A stretch of 37,563 nt of DNA from Acidimicrobiaceae bacterium (lineage in GTDB: Bacteria; Actinomycetota; Acidimicrobiia; Acidimicrobiales; RAAP-2). The notes under the pieces were generated by a model that was given only the letters and a program-made list of their open reading frames with translations, ran no database searches and was not told where the DNA came from. A program made the translations under genes and the position numbers. The stretch spans positions 1-37,563 of the forward strand of contig PMOI01000014.1 in assembly GCA_003162475.1 (NCBI GenBank). Direction: 5' to 3'. Every line of letters begins with the position of its first letter. Positions within the stretch are counted from its first letter, which is position 1. Shown here piece by piece: positions 21,985 to 31,094 of this stretch.

Positions 21985-23381
21985 CAGCGACTTCCGACCG
22001 CGCCCAGGGTTACCGGAATCGGCGCTGGGTAGGTGCCGGTAAGACAGGCGTCACAACATTCGCCGTCGAGTTGTACTGCCGCGCGCAGGTTCGCGAGCGT
22101 GATGAATTCGAGGGTGTCCGATCCAATGAAGTCGTTCATCTCTTGGATCGAATGATTCGCCGCGAGGAGATCGTCGCGATTGGGCGTGTCGATGCCGTAG
22201 TAGCACGGCCACGTGAACGGCGGCGACGAGATACGAAGGTGCACCTCTTTGGCGCCCGCGTCACGCAACATCCCCACGAGCGCCTTCGTGGTGGTGCCGC
22301 GAACGATGGAGTCGTCGACGACGATGAGTCGTTGTCCTTCGATGTTCTCTCGCAGCGGATTGAGTTTTCTTCGAACGCTCTTCGCGCGTTCGTTCTGGTC
22401 GGGTGAGATGAAGGTGCGCCCGATGTAGCGATTCTTCACGAGACCTTGGCCGAAGGGTATCCCCGAGACCTTGGCGTACCCTTCCGCGGCCGGGACGCCC
22501 GAGTCGGGAACGCCCATCACGAGATCGGCCTCGACGTTGGACTGTTGAGCGAGCAGTTCGCCCATGCGTCGACGCGTCGAGTGGACTTGGTGGCCCATGA
22601 GGTAGGCGTCGGGACGCGCGAAGTAGACGAACTCGAAGATGCACAACTTCTGCTTACCTTCGGCGGGAGCGAGCAGCTGCTGGCTCGTGAGGCCCTCCTT
22701 CGTGATGGTCACCATCTCGCCAGGCGAGATCTCGCGAACGAACGTGGCCCCGATGACGTCGAGAGCCGGTGACTCGGACGCGACGATCCAACCTTCGGGC
22801 GCGTCGGCGGTGCCGAGTCGGCCGAGACAGAGTGGTCGAAAGCCGTAGGGGTCACGAACGGCGTGCACCTCGTTGGCCTCGAGGATCACCATCGAGAAGG
22901 CGCCCTCGACACGGGCGAGGACGAGACCAAGCGCGTCGTTGAGCGTGGCGCCAGCTTCTACCTCGCGCCCCAGGAGTTCGGCGACGAGGTCCGAGTCCGA
23001 CAGCATCGAGGTGTACTCGATGTCCGCTTCGGCCGCCAAGGCCGTCGTGTTCGTGAGATTCCCGTTGTGCGCGAGGGCGAAGCCCGACGCGCCCGCGGAA
23101 CGGTAGACGGGCTGGGCGGCGGTCCAGTTGGCCGATCCCGACGTGGAGTAGCGGGTGTGGCCAATGACGAGCGATCCCGCGAGCGCGCGCAGTGTCGACT
23201 CCGCGAAGACGTGACTCACTAGTCCGTTGTCTTTGACGACGGTGATCTGCTGGTTCTGGAAGGTCGCCATGCCGGCCGACTCTTGGCCGCGGTGCTGCAG
23301 TGCGAAAAGGGCGTCGTAACAAAGATGCGCGACGTCTCGACCCGGGGCCACAATTCCAACGACCCCGCAGGCTTCTTTCAT
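21981..23381 (-). CDS. purF: Amidophosphoribosyltransferase
   Basis: Protein of 466 residues that commits PRPP to purine synthesis. The Ntn-hydrolase glutaminase domain starts at C5 after a four-residue propeptide (MKEA-CGVVGI). The phosphoribosyltransferase domain has VVDDSIVRGTTT at about 354-365. Cysteines C247, C393, C443 and C446 match the four ligands of the 4Fe-4S cluster in B. subtilis-type PurF, so this is the oxygen-sensitive class. GGAAGG precedes the ATG. The start is divergent from the PHP gene, 95 bases away. Feedback inhibition by AMP/GMP is expected from the family. Confidence 0.96.
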   Translation of the reverse strand: MKEACGVVGIVAPGRDVAHLCYDALFALQHRGQESAGMATFQNQQITVVKDNGLVSHVFAESTLRALAGSLVIGHTRYSTSGSANWTAAQPVYRSAGASGFALAHNGNLTNTTALAAEADIEYTSMLSDSDLVAELLGREVEAGATLNDALGLVLARVEGAFSMVILEANEVHAVRDPYGFRPLCLGRLGTADAPEGWIVASESPALDVIGATFVREISPGEMVTITKEGLTSQQLLAPAEGKQKLCIFEFVYFARPDAYLMGHQVHSTRRRMGELLAQQSNVEADLVMGVPDSGVPAAEGYAKVSGIPFGQGLVKNRYIGRTFISPDQNERAKSVRRKLNPLRENIEGQRLIVVDDSIVRGTTTKALVGMLRDAGAKEVHLRISSPPFTWPCYYGIDTPNRDDLLAANHSIQEMNDFIGSDTLEFITLANLRAAVQLDGECCDACLTGTYPAPIPVTLGAVGSRW

Positions 23382-23476
23382 ATGCCTTCCACGTTAAGGG
23401 TCAACAGGGTGGCGGGCACCGTTCTAGTCTCGCACAGAGACTCCGACCCATCCTCCACCTTTACTACGCTACGTCG

Positions 23477-24397
23477 ATGATTGATCTGCACACGCACTCA
23501 ACGTTCTCCGACGGGTCCGATACGCCCGAGGCGTTGGCGGCAAAGGCGCACGACCTGGGTCTCAGCGCCCTGGCCCTGACCGATCACGACACCACTGCCA
23601 GCCACGACAACATGGCGACCGCGTGCGCCCACTACGGCATCGAGCTCGTCCCTGGCGTCGAGGTCTCACTTCGCGACAACGAGTTCCCAATGCAGCGAGG
23701 GGGTGAGACAGTGCCGCGAAACGTCCACGTCTTGGCGTACTTCTTGCCCCTCGAGACGGACCATCCACTCCAAAAGGAGTTGGCCTCGCTTCGTCACGAC
23801 CGCGACGTGCGAAACCTCGAACTCGTCGCCGTGTTGCAAGAAAAGGGCTTCGATCGCCTGACGTTGGACTATCTCACCGAGATCTCTGGCAACGTGCACT
23901 CCGTTGGTCGACCCCACTTCGCCCGGGCCATGTTCGAACTGCACCCCGAGATCGTGGGCGAGCGAACCGACCAGAGTTGGAACGGAATCTTCATCGACTG
24001 GCTGGGCAACACGGGTCGCGCCTATATCCCGAAGACCAGCATGCCGATCGAGCGCTTCGTGGACGCCGCCAAGGGATCGGGCACGGTGTTCTCCATTGCC
24101 CACCCACTCGTCAACTACGTCGAGGGCTTCTCCCCGAACGCCATCGAGGCGACGATGCCCCGGGTGATGGCGTCGCTTCGTGAGCGTGGATTTCAAGGGA
24201 TCGAGGCCTACTACGGCGGTACGAACGCCCCGACCAGATCGCTGATGGTGAAGCTCACCCGCGACGCAGGCATGATCCCCACCGGCGGCTCGGACTACCA
24301 CGGCCACTACAAGGAGGACGTGTCACTCGGCGTCGGCCGCGTGGGCGATCTGCGCGTGCCCGACGAGATCCTCACGGAACTCAAAGCCGCTCGCTAG
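23477..24397 (+). CDS. PHP-domain phosphoesterase (TrpH/RNase AM-like)
   Basis: Protein of 306 residues from the ATG giving MIDLHTHSTFSDGS. Metal ligands are evident: H5 and H7, D12, the ALTDHDTT block (D36-H37-D38), E62 in VPGVEVS, a later SIAHPLVNY histidine and GGSDYHGHYK near the C-terminus. This matches stand-alone PHP enzymes that hydrolyse 3',5'-nucleoside bisphosphates and act on short RNA ends (YciV/TrpH family). TACGCT lies exactly six bases before the ATG with no Shine-Dalgarno. It lies on the opposite strand between the two purine gene blocks, and its stop is interleaved with that of purL. Confidence 0.87.
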   Translation: MIDLHTHSTFSDGSDTPEALAAKAHDLGLSALALTDHDTTASHDNMATACAHYGIELVPGVEVSLRDNEFPMQRGGETVPRNVHVLAYFLPLETDHPLQKELASLRHDRDVRNLELVAVLQEKGFDRLTLDYLTEISGNVHSVGRPHFARAMFELHPEIVGERTDQSWNGIFIDWLGNTGRAYIPKTSMPIERFVDAAKGSGTVFSIAHPLVNYVEGFSPNAIEATMPRVMASLRERGFQGIEAYYGGTNAPTRSLMVKLTRDAGMIPTGGSDYHGHYKEDVSLGVGRVGDLRVPDEILTELKAAR

Positions 24398-26670
24398 TTC
24401 AGCGCGCCCAGCGCCTCTTCGAGAGCGTCGCGCCGCCTCGACGCGATCTGCGTGACAGAAAGTTCGATCATCGAGCCCACGCGCAGTTGAACGCCTCCAC
24501 TCGTGCCGAGTCGCGTCGTCATCACGCCCGCCGCGTCGGCGCGTGCCTGAAAGGCGTCGACGTCACTCGTCGCCATGACGAAACGACCAGGAAACTCACT
24601 GAAGAGTTCCGCGTGTGCGTCTAGCTCCATGATCTCGGCACCGACCCCCGTGGCGGCCACCATCTCGGCCAGAGCGCCGGCGAGACCTCCACCGCTGACG
24701 TCGTGCACGGCCGTGACGTCACTCACGTCGCCCGCGCAGATTGACGCGATCTCGGCGACCACGAAGTCGAGCGTCGAGATCAGCGCGACGTGATCAACGC
24801 CCTCGATGACTCCGCCGCGACGACCCCGTTTCGTGGCCCAGCGCGAACCACCGAGGGGAAAGGGCCGCTCTGCGTGGGCCCGACGTGCGCCCACCAGCAC
24901 GATCGCGTCGCCAGAACCCCAGTTCCAGCCGGGAGGCGCCGCAACGAGTTCGTCCACCACGCCGAGGAGACCGATCACCGGGGTCGGGTCGATGTCGCTG
25001 CCGCCACTTTCGTTGTAGAGCGACACGTTGCCACCAATGACGGGTAGCTCCAAGGCAACGCAGGCTTCGGCCATCCCGTCGATCGACTCCGAGAGCTGCC
25101 ACATCACTTCTGGGTGCTCGGGATTGCCGAAGTTGAGACAGTTCACGACGGCCTTGGCCTTCGCGCCAACGCAGGCGAGATTGGCGACGCCTTCAATGAC
25201 GGTGAGCGCCGTGCCTATTCGAGGATCGAGCGCGCACCACCGCGGATTCGAGTCCGTCGAGAGCGCAATGCCGCGCGTCGAGTTCGGCAGTCCCGGACCC
25301 GCGAGACGAAGCAGCGCCGCGTCTCGTCCCGGTCCGACGACGGTGTTCAAGAACAGCTGCGAGTCGTACTGGCGATAGACCCACGCGGGGTCGACGAGCA
25401 GTTCGAGTAGGTCGTCGTTGGGCGAACCAACGGGCTCGTCGACGGTCGGATCGTCCGCGAGTATGTCAACGAGTGTTGCGGGACGTTCTCGCGGTCGGTC
25501 GTACAGGGGCGCCTCGTCGGCGAGCGCCGAGGCCGGAACTTCGGCGAGAACCTCACCGTCGAAACCGTGACGGATACGCAACATTCCGCGTGACGTGCCG
25601 TCACTTCGCGTCAGTGGTTCCACTACTCGGCCCACGACCGTGGCGCGAACTTCCCACTTCTCGCACAACGCGCTGACGGCTTCTAAGTTCTCGGGCGTGA
25701 TGATCGCCAACATTCGCTCTTGACTCTCGGAGGTCATGATCTCGAAGGGCGCCATTCCCGGTTCGCGCAGCGGTACGGCCGTCACGTCGACGTCCATGCC
25801 CACGCCGCCACGCGCCGCGGTCTCGCTCGTCGCGCACACCAGTCCCGCGCCCCCGAGGTCTTGAATTCCCACGACCAAGCCGTCGTCGAGCAGAGCCAGG
25901 CACGCTTCGATGAGACGCTTCTCCTCGTAGGGGTCGCCGACCTGCACGCTCGGACGCTTCGCGTCGTCGATCGACGCGGCCCCGTCCTCGCCGGAGAATC
26001 CCGCCGACGCGAGCACCGACACGCCACCGATTCCGTCACGACCCGTTCGTGAACCGAGCAGCACCGCGAGGTTCCCGACGCCCGACGCGATACCCAACAC
26101 GAGACGCTCCTTCGGTAACGCGCCCACGCAGAGCACGTTCACCAACGGGTTCGAGCTGTAACAGTCGTCAAAGGTCAGTTCACCGCCAATGGTCGGCACG
26201 CCCACCGAGTTGCCGTAACCCGAGATGCCCGACACGACGCCTTCGACCAACCAGCGTTGACGAGCGTCACTGAGTTCGCCAAAGAAGAGGGGATCCATCA
26301 CCGCGAGCGGTCGTGCGCCCATGGTGAACACGTCGCGCAAGATCCCGCCGACGCCGGTGGCGGCGCCCTGATAGGGCTCGATGGCTGACGGGTGGTTGTG
26401 GCTCTCGATGCGTATCGCCACGGCGATGCCGTCACCCGCGTCGATGACGCCCGCGTTCTCACCCGGACCCACCAGAACGTGTGGTCCAGTGGTGGGTAGA
26501 CGTCGTAGGTGCAGACGTGACGACTTGTACGAGCAGTGCTCCGACCACATGACGCCAAAGAGAGCGAGTTCCAGGTGATTCGGTTCGCGGCCGAGGACGA
26601 TCTGGATGTCCTCGAACTCGTCGTCGCTCAGCCCGAGAGCTCGGTGAAGGCTCTGGGGAGGGCTAGTCAC
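24394..26670 (-). CDS. purL: Phosphoribosylformylglycinamidine synthase subunit II (small PurL)
   Basis: Protein of 758 residues, the small PurL type that needs PurQ for ammonia and PurS as bridge. Seen: the catalytic segment MWSEHCSYKSS (H45), ESHNHPSAIEP with the ATP/metal site, and QDLGGAGL. It amidates FGAR to FGAM with ATP. The start is GTG. A gap of 45 bases separates it from purQ, the only real gap within the purA-to-purL block. Its stop is interleaved with that of the convergent PHP gene. Confidence 0.96.
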   Translation of the reverse strand: MTSPPQSLHRALGLSDDEFEDIQIVLGREPNHLELALFGVMWSEHCSYKSSRLHLRRLPTTGPHVLVGPGENAGVIDAGDGIAVAIRIESHNHPSAIEPYQGAATGVGGILRDVFTMGARPLAVMDPLFFGELSDARQRWLVEGVVSGISGYGNSVGVPTIGGELTFDDCYSSNPLVNVLCVGALPKERLVLGIASGVGNLAVLLGSRTGRDGIGGVSVLASAGFSGEDGAASIDDAKRPSVQVGDPYEEKRLIEACLALLDDGLVVGIQDLGGAGLVCATSETAARGGVGMDVDVTAVPLREPGMAPFEIMTSESQERMLAIITPENLEAVSALCEKWEVRATVVGRVVEPLTRSDGTSRGMLRIRHGFDGEVLAEVPASALADEAPLYDRPRERPATLVDILADDPTVDEPVGSPNDDLLELLVDPAWVYRQYDSQLFLNTVVGPGRDAALLRLAGPGLPNSTRGIALSTDSNPRWCALDPRIGTALTVIEGVANLACVGAKAKAVVNCLNFGNPEHPEVMWQLSESIDGMAEACVALELPVIGGNVSLYNESGGSDIDPTPVIGLLGVVDELVAAPPGWNWGSGDAIVLVGARRAHAERPFPLGGSRWATKRGRRGGVIEGVDHVALISTLDFVVAEIASICAGDVSDVTAVHDVSGGGLAGALAEMVAATGVGAEIMELDAHAELFSEFPGRFVMATSDVDAFQARADAAGVMTTRLGTSGGVQLRVGSMIELSVTQIASRRRDALEEALGALN

Positions 26671-26715
26671 GTATTCAAACTACTGGTCGCCAAAGAGTCT
26701 CTCGGCGCTCTACGC

Positions 26716-27384
26716 TCACGCGGCGACGTTGGCCGCGACAAAACTCTCGAGCAGGACGCGCCCGTCGGCGCTGCCGAGCAACGTCGACATCGCGCGCTCG
26801 GGGTGAGGCATCAGACCAACCACGTTCCCCCGCTCATTCGCGAGTCCCGCGATATCGGCTAGAGAGCCGTTGGGATTGTCCTTGTAGCGAAGGACTACTT
26901 GACCGTTGTCGAGCAGTCGCTCCAACGTCTCGTCGTCACACGTGTAGGAACCAGAGAAGTGGTTGATGGGGATGACGAGCTCTTGACCGATCGTCGCTCC
27001 CGAGGTGAGGACCGAGTTGTTCGACGTGACCACGAGGGTGGTGGGTTGACAGAGGAACGTCAGGCCGATGTTTTTCTGCAGCGCGCCGGGAAGGAGCCCG
27101 GCCTCGGTGAGGACTTGAAAACCGTTGCAGATGCCGAGCACCGGGCCGCCTTCGTCGGCGAAGCGTTGGACCGCCGCCATCACGGGCGAGAAGCGCGCGA
27201 GTGCCCCGGGGCGTAAGTAGTCACCGTGCGCGAAACCACCGGGCAGGATCACCCCGTCGAAGTCGGAAAGGTCGGTCGTCGAGTGCCACACCAACTCGAC
27301 CGTGACACCCAGGGCCTTCATGGCGGCGGCGGCGTCGTACTCGCAGTTCGATCCCGGAAAGACGACGATGCCGACGCGGTTCAC
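26716..27384 (-). CDS. purQ: Phosphoribosylformylglycinamidine synthase subunit I (glutaminase)
   Basis: Class I glutamine amidotransferase of 222 residues. The triad is visible: C86 in GICNGFQ, with H194 and E196 in LMPHPERA. It supplies ammonia to PurL. N-terminal VGIVVFPGSNCEYD and LPGGFAHGDYLRPGA are family marks. Start is GTG, and the GTGA overlaps the purS stop. Confidence 0.96.
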   Translation of the reverse strand: MNRVGIVVFPGSNCEYDAAAAMKALGVTVELVWHSTTDLSDFDGVILPGGFAHGDYLRPGALARFSPVMAAVQRFADEGGPVLGICNGFQVLTEAGLLPGALQKNIGLTFLCQPTTLVVTSNNSVLTSGATIGQELVIPINHFSGSYTCDDETLERLLDNGQVVLRYKDNPNGSLADIAGLANERGNVVGLMPHPERAMSTLLGSADGRVLLESFVAANVAA

Positions 27385-27641
27385 GGCGTCACCGTCTCGC
27401 CCAGGCGCGCCGCGGCGTCTTCGATCACGGGATTTGAGAGCAGGCGCTCGGCGAGCGCCGTGGCCTTTTCCAACGCTTCTTCTTCACTCGCCGCGTCGAT
27501 GGACATGCGAAAGGATTTGCCGGCCTTGACGTTGGAAACACCGCTAAAACCCAGTGCCGGAAGGGCTCTTTCGATCGTGGCGCCTTCGGGATCGGCGATG
27601 CCTTGACGAAGCGTGACGTCCACGATTACGAAGTAGTTCAC
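27381..27641 (-). CDS. purS: Phosphoribosylformylglycinamidine synthase subunit PurS
   Basis: Protein of 86 residues that bridges PurQ and PurL. Seen: YFVIVDVTLRQGIADPEGAT and the end of the fold with GKSFRMSIDAASEEEALEKA. The upstream frame reaches 27767, but those residues are unlike the family and lie over purC. I place the start at the GTG at 27641, two bases after the purC stop. The only Shine-Dalgarno-like sequence, GGAG, runs into the GTG itself, so translation probably depends on ribosomes ending purC. Confidence 0.88.
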   Translation of the reverse strand: MNYFVIVDVTLRQGIADPEGATIERALPALGFSGVSNVKAGKSFRMSIDAASEEEALEKATALAERLLSNPVIEDAAARLGETVTP

Positions 27642-27643
27642 TC

Positions 27644-28537
27644 CTAGAAACCGTACCAGTCGACGAGGAGTCGTCCGGTAATTCGCTCGTACGCCGCGAC
27701 GTAGCGCGCCGACGTTACGTTGACAATTTCTTCGGGCACCGCCGGCGGCGGCGGTACGCGGTCCCACGACTCGCTCGTCAACCAGTCGCGAAACGGCTGC
27801 TTGTCGAAGGCCGGCGGCACTTCGCCCGCGTGCACTTGGTCGGCCGGCCAGATTCGTGACGAGTCCGGGGTCAAGACCTCGTCACAGACCACCAACACGC
27901 CGTCGACGACGCCGAGTTCGAACTTGGTGTCGGCGAGGACGAGTCCGACGCCTTCGAGTCTCTTCGACGCACGAGAGAAGAGATCGAGACACAACGTCTG
28001 GGCCGCTTCGAGACGAGCTGGACCGACGATCAGCGCCGCCGCGTTCAGATCGATGTTGAGGTCGTGACCCGCCTCGGCTTTCGTCGAGGGCGTGAAGATC
28101 GGCTCGGGAAATGGGTCCGTCAGACGAAGCCCGGCGGGCGCCTCCATGTCGTGCACCGTGCCACGCTCGACGTACTCGTCGTAGGCCTGTCCGGCGAGGC
28201 GCCCGCGCACGATGCACTCGAGGGGCAGCATCTCGGCTCGACGGGCCAACATCGTGCGACCGTGCAGGTCACGGTGGCCGAGGAAACCGGGGACTCTTTC
28301 CTCGATCTCCTCGGGGTCACACGTCACCAGCGCGCTGGGCACGTTGGAGGCGAACGCGCGCGTCCAGTAGTCCGTCAGTCCCGTCAGCACCCGGCCCTTT
28401 TGGGGAATCGGTTCGTTCATGACGACGTCGTAGGCACTGAGACGATCCGAGGCGACCATCAAGAGATGCGCGTCGTCCACCTCGTAGAGGTCGCGAACCT
28501 TGCCCGAGTAGAGGTGGGTGAGCGCGAGTTCTTTCAC
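27644..28537 (-). CDS. purC: SAICAR synthetase (phosphoribosylaminoimidazole-succinocarboxamide synthase)
   Basis: Protein of 297 residues that joins CAIR and aspartate using ATP. Seen: LYSGKVRDLYEV, ASDRLSAYDVVM, PLECIVRGRLAG and LADTKFELG. The length fits the larger eukaryote-like SAICAR synthetases. I use the GTG at 28537 because it overlaps the purB stop as GTGA like the neighbours; a GTG nine bases upstream adds three residues and is also possible. Confidence 0.94.
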   Translation of the reverse strand: MKELALTHLYSGKVRDLYEVDDAHLLMVASDRLSAYDVVMNEPIPQKGRVLTGLTDYWTRAFASNVPSALVTCDPEEIEERVPGFLGHRDLHGRTMLARRAEMLPLECIVRGRLAGQAYDEYVERGTVHDMEAPAGLRLTDPFPEPIFTPSTKAEAGHDLNIDLNAAALIVGPARLEAAQTLCLDLFSRASKRLEGVGLVLADTKFELGVVDGVLVVCDEVLTPDSSRIWPADQVHAGEVPPAFDKQPFRDWLTSESWDRVPPPPAVPEEIVNVTSARYVAAYERITGRLLVDWYGF

Positions 28538-29841
28538 GCGCGCCACGTCAGCGCGTCCAGGACGCGGCGGCGATGCACCAAGAGGCGATCGAGATCGAAG
28601 GCCCGGACCAACGCCTCGTCACTCAAGGTGACTTCGTCATCGTGTTCGATGACGTCGCGTAAGTTTCGTCGTTCTTCGATCGACGTGCGCGCGGCCGCCT
28701 GCACGACGCGATACGCGTCGTCGCGCGAGACTCCTGACTCCACCAGCGCCAGCAACACCGACTGGGAGAAGACCAGGCCGAGTGAGGCTTCGGTGAGATT
28801 GAACAGCGCGCGCTCGGGGTGCAAGACGAGCCCGTCCGCCAGCCACGTGGCCTTTCGCAGCATGTAGACGGTGAGTTGCAGCGCGTCGGGCATGATCACG
28901 CGCTCGACGCTCGAGTGCGAGATGTCGCGTTCGTGCCACAGCGCCACGTCCTCGAGACCGGCCTGGAGATAGCCGCGCAGGACTCGCGCCAAACCACTCA
29001 GTCGCTCGGCGATGACGGGATTGCGCTTGTGGGGCATCGCGGACGAGCCCTTTTGTCCCGGTGCGAATGGTTCTTCGACCTCTCCGACTTCGCTCCTCGC
29101 GAGGTGACGAACTTCGAGGGCGAACTGCTCCATTGACGTACCGAGCGCCGCGCAGGCGTAGAGGACTTGCGCGTGTCGATCGCGCGCGATGACCTGGGTC
29201 GCGGGCACGGGAGTGAGTCCCAGGTGCGCGCAGACGTACGTTTCGACGGCGGGGTCGATATTGGAGAACGTGCCCACCGCGCCGCTCAACTTGCCCACGG
29301 CGATCGCCGAACGCGCGTCGAACGCGCGTTGGAGATCACGATCGACCTGCAAGGCGAACAGCGCGAACTTCGCGCCGTAGGTCGTGGGCTCGGCGTGCAT
29401 CCCGTGCGTTCGTCCGACGATGGGCACGTCCACGCTCTCGATCGCACGACGGGTCAACGCGTCACGCAAGTTCGTCGTCTCGGTGATGACGATGTCCATC
29501 GCGGCCGCCAACGTCGAGCAGAAAGCGGTGTCCACGACGTCCGACGAGGTCAACCCGAAGTGCACCCAGGCTCCCTCGGGCATGCCGATGCGGTCCTGGA
29601 CGATATCGACGAAAGCGGCCGTGTCGTGGTTGGTGACCTCCTCGCGCTGGTTGACGGCGTCAACGAAGGCGGTGTCCACCACGGGGCGACGCGCGCGAAG
29701 CGCCGCGGCGTCAGCTACCGGCACGACCCCTAGTTCGACCAACGCCTCGGCGGCGAGCAGTTCGACCTCGAGCATGGTGTCAAAACGGTGCTCGTCGCTG
29801 AAGAGCGCGGCCACGTCTTTGGGTGCGTACCTCGGAATCAC
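28534..29841 (-). CDS. purB: Adenylosuccinate lyase
   Basis: Protein of 435 residues of the fumarase/aspartase superfamily. It acts twice, on SAICAR and on adenylosuccinate, releasing fumarate. Seen: TSSD at 98-101, the general acid/base segment RTHGMHAEPTT (H146) and the signature GSSAMPHKRNP at 265-275 with the mobile catalytic loop. Start is GTG overlapping the purD stop; its own stop overlaps purC. Confidence 0.96.
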   Translation of the reverse strand: MIPRYAPKDVAALFSDEHRFDTMLEVELLAAEALVELGVVPVADAAALRARRPVVDTAFVDAVNQREEVTNHDTAAFVDIVQDRIGMPEGAWVHFGLTSSDVVDTAFCSTLAAAMDIVITETTNLRDALTRRAIESVDVPIVGRTHGMHAEPTTYGAKFALFALQVDRDLQRAFDARSAIAVGKLSGAVGTFSNIDPAVETYVCAHLGLTPVPATQVIARDRHAQVLYACAALGTSMEQFALEVRHLARSEVGEVEEPFAPGQKGSSAMPHKRNPVIAERLSGLARVLRGYLQAGLEDVALWHERDISHSSVERVIMPDALQLTVYMLRKATWLADGLVLHPERALFNLTEASLGLVFSQSVLLALVESGVSRDDAYRVVQAAARTSIEERRNLRDVIEHDDEVTLSDEALVRAFDLDRLLVHRRRVLDALTWRA

Positions 29842-31094
29842 TGTTCTCCCTCGGAAGCCGACTTCGCGATGTCGCTTCGTCGAACGCTTCCCTCAAAGGT
29901 TACGAGAGCCGCGCCTTCGTACGCGCGACGACGGGCCTCGCTGACGTCAGCACCCAGTCCCGTCACCGCGAGCACACGACCCCCGCTCGTCACGAACTGA
30001 CCTTCGTCGTTGCGAGCAGTACCGGCGTGAAAGACGATCACGTGCTCGTTCGCAGGCGAGAGCTGACCATCGGAGCCGAGCCCGTGGATCACGTCACCCG
30101 AACGCGGCTGTAGAGGATAACCCTGCGCCGCGAGCACGACCGTCACCGCGGCGCCTTCGGACACGGCACTCGCGCCCGCGAGGCGTCCCTCGGCGACGCG
30201 AAGCAACAGGTCGTAGAGGCCGTCACCGTAGAGCGGTACCAGCACTTCGGTCTCGGGGTCACCGAAACGAACGTTGTACTCGAGCAACTTGGGTCCCGAC
30301 GGCGTCAACATGATCCCGGCGTAGAGGACGCCACGAAAGTCGATGCCGCGCTTCTTCAGTTCGGCGAGCGTGGGATGAATGGCGAGTCGAAGAATGTCGT
30401 CACGCTGCGCGTCGGACATCGCGGACATCGGCGCGTACGCGCCCATGCCTCCCGTGTTCGCGCCGAGGTCGCCGTCGCCGACGCGTTTGAAGTCCTGGGA
30501 CGTGGTGAGAGGAACGACGTCCGTGCCGTCGCACAGCACGTGAAAGGAGCACTCGTCGCCGACGAGACCCTCTTCGATGACGATCGTCGTGCCGGCCGCA
30601 CCAAAGGACTCGCCGCTCAACTTGTCGTGCACGTCGGCGCGCGCCTCGTCAATGATGTTCGTGACGCTGACGCCTTTGCCGGCGGCGAGTCCGTCGGTCT
30701 TGATGACGTAGGGCGGCAACAACGTGTCGAGAAATTCGAAGGCCGACTCCTCGTCACGAAACGTTTCGTACGCGGCGGTTGGGACGCCAGCCGCGGTGAA
30801 GAAGTCCTTCATGTAGGACTTCGAACCTTCGAGTTGAGCGCCGTCGACGCCGGGTCCGACGACCAACTTTCCCTGGGCTCGCAACTGGTCGGCGAGGCCC
30901 TCGACGAGGGGCTGCTCGGGACCGACGACGAAGAGGTCCGCGTCGAGTTCGCTCGCGGGCGTCGTGACGCAGGTGAAGCCGTGCGCGGCGATGCCGGCGT
31001 TACCGGGCGTCACGATGACGTCGCAACTCTTCGACAGCGCCCACGCCAGGGCGTGCTCGCGTGCTCCCGACCCCACGACGACGCAGCGACTCAC
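29838..31094 (-). CDS. purD: Phosphoribosylamine-glycine ligase (GAR synthetase)
   Basis: ATP-grasp enzyme of 418 residues, normal length. N-terminal [16 protein letters not shown], the central [12 protein letters not shown] block, the GMGAYAP loop and [12 protein letters not shown] are all present. It joins phosphoribosylamine and glycine. The GTG start overlaps the purA stop as GTGA, and its own stop overlaps the purB start. Confidence 0.96.
   Translation of the reverse strand: MSRCVVVGSGAREHALAWALSKSCDVIVTPGNAGIAAHGFTCVTTPASELDADLFVVGPEQPLVEGLADQLRAQGKLVVGPGVDGAQLEGSKSYMKDFFTAAGVPTAAYETFRDEESAFEFLDTLLPPYVIKTDGLAAGKGVSVTNIIDEARADVHDKLSGESFGAAGTTIVIEEGLVGDECSFHVLCDGTDVVPLTTSQDFKRVGDGDLGANTGGMGAYAPMSAMSDAQRDDILRLAIHPTLAELKKRGIDFRGVLYAGIMLTPSGPKLLEYNVRFGDPETEVLVPLYGDGLYDLLLRVAEGRLAGASAVSEGAAVTVVLAAQGYPLQPRSGDVIHGLGSDGQLSPANEHVIVFHAGTARNDEGQFVTSGGRVLAVTGLGADVSEARRRAYEGAALVTFEGSVRRSDIAKSASEGEQ

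Noticed and set aside
28064..28867. 267-residue plus-strand frame across purC and purB
   Set aside because: Antisense shadow; both minus-strand enzymes are complete and well conserved.
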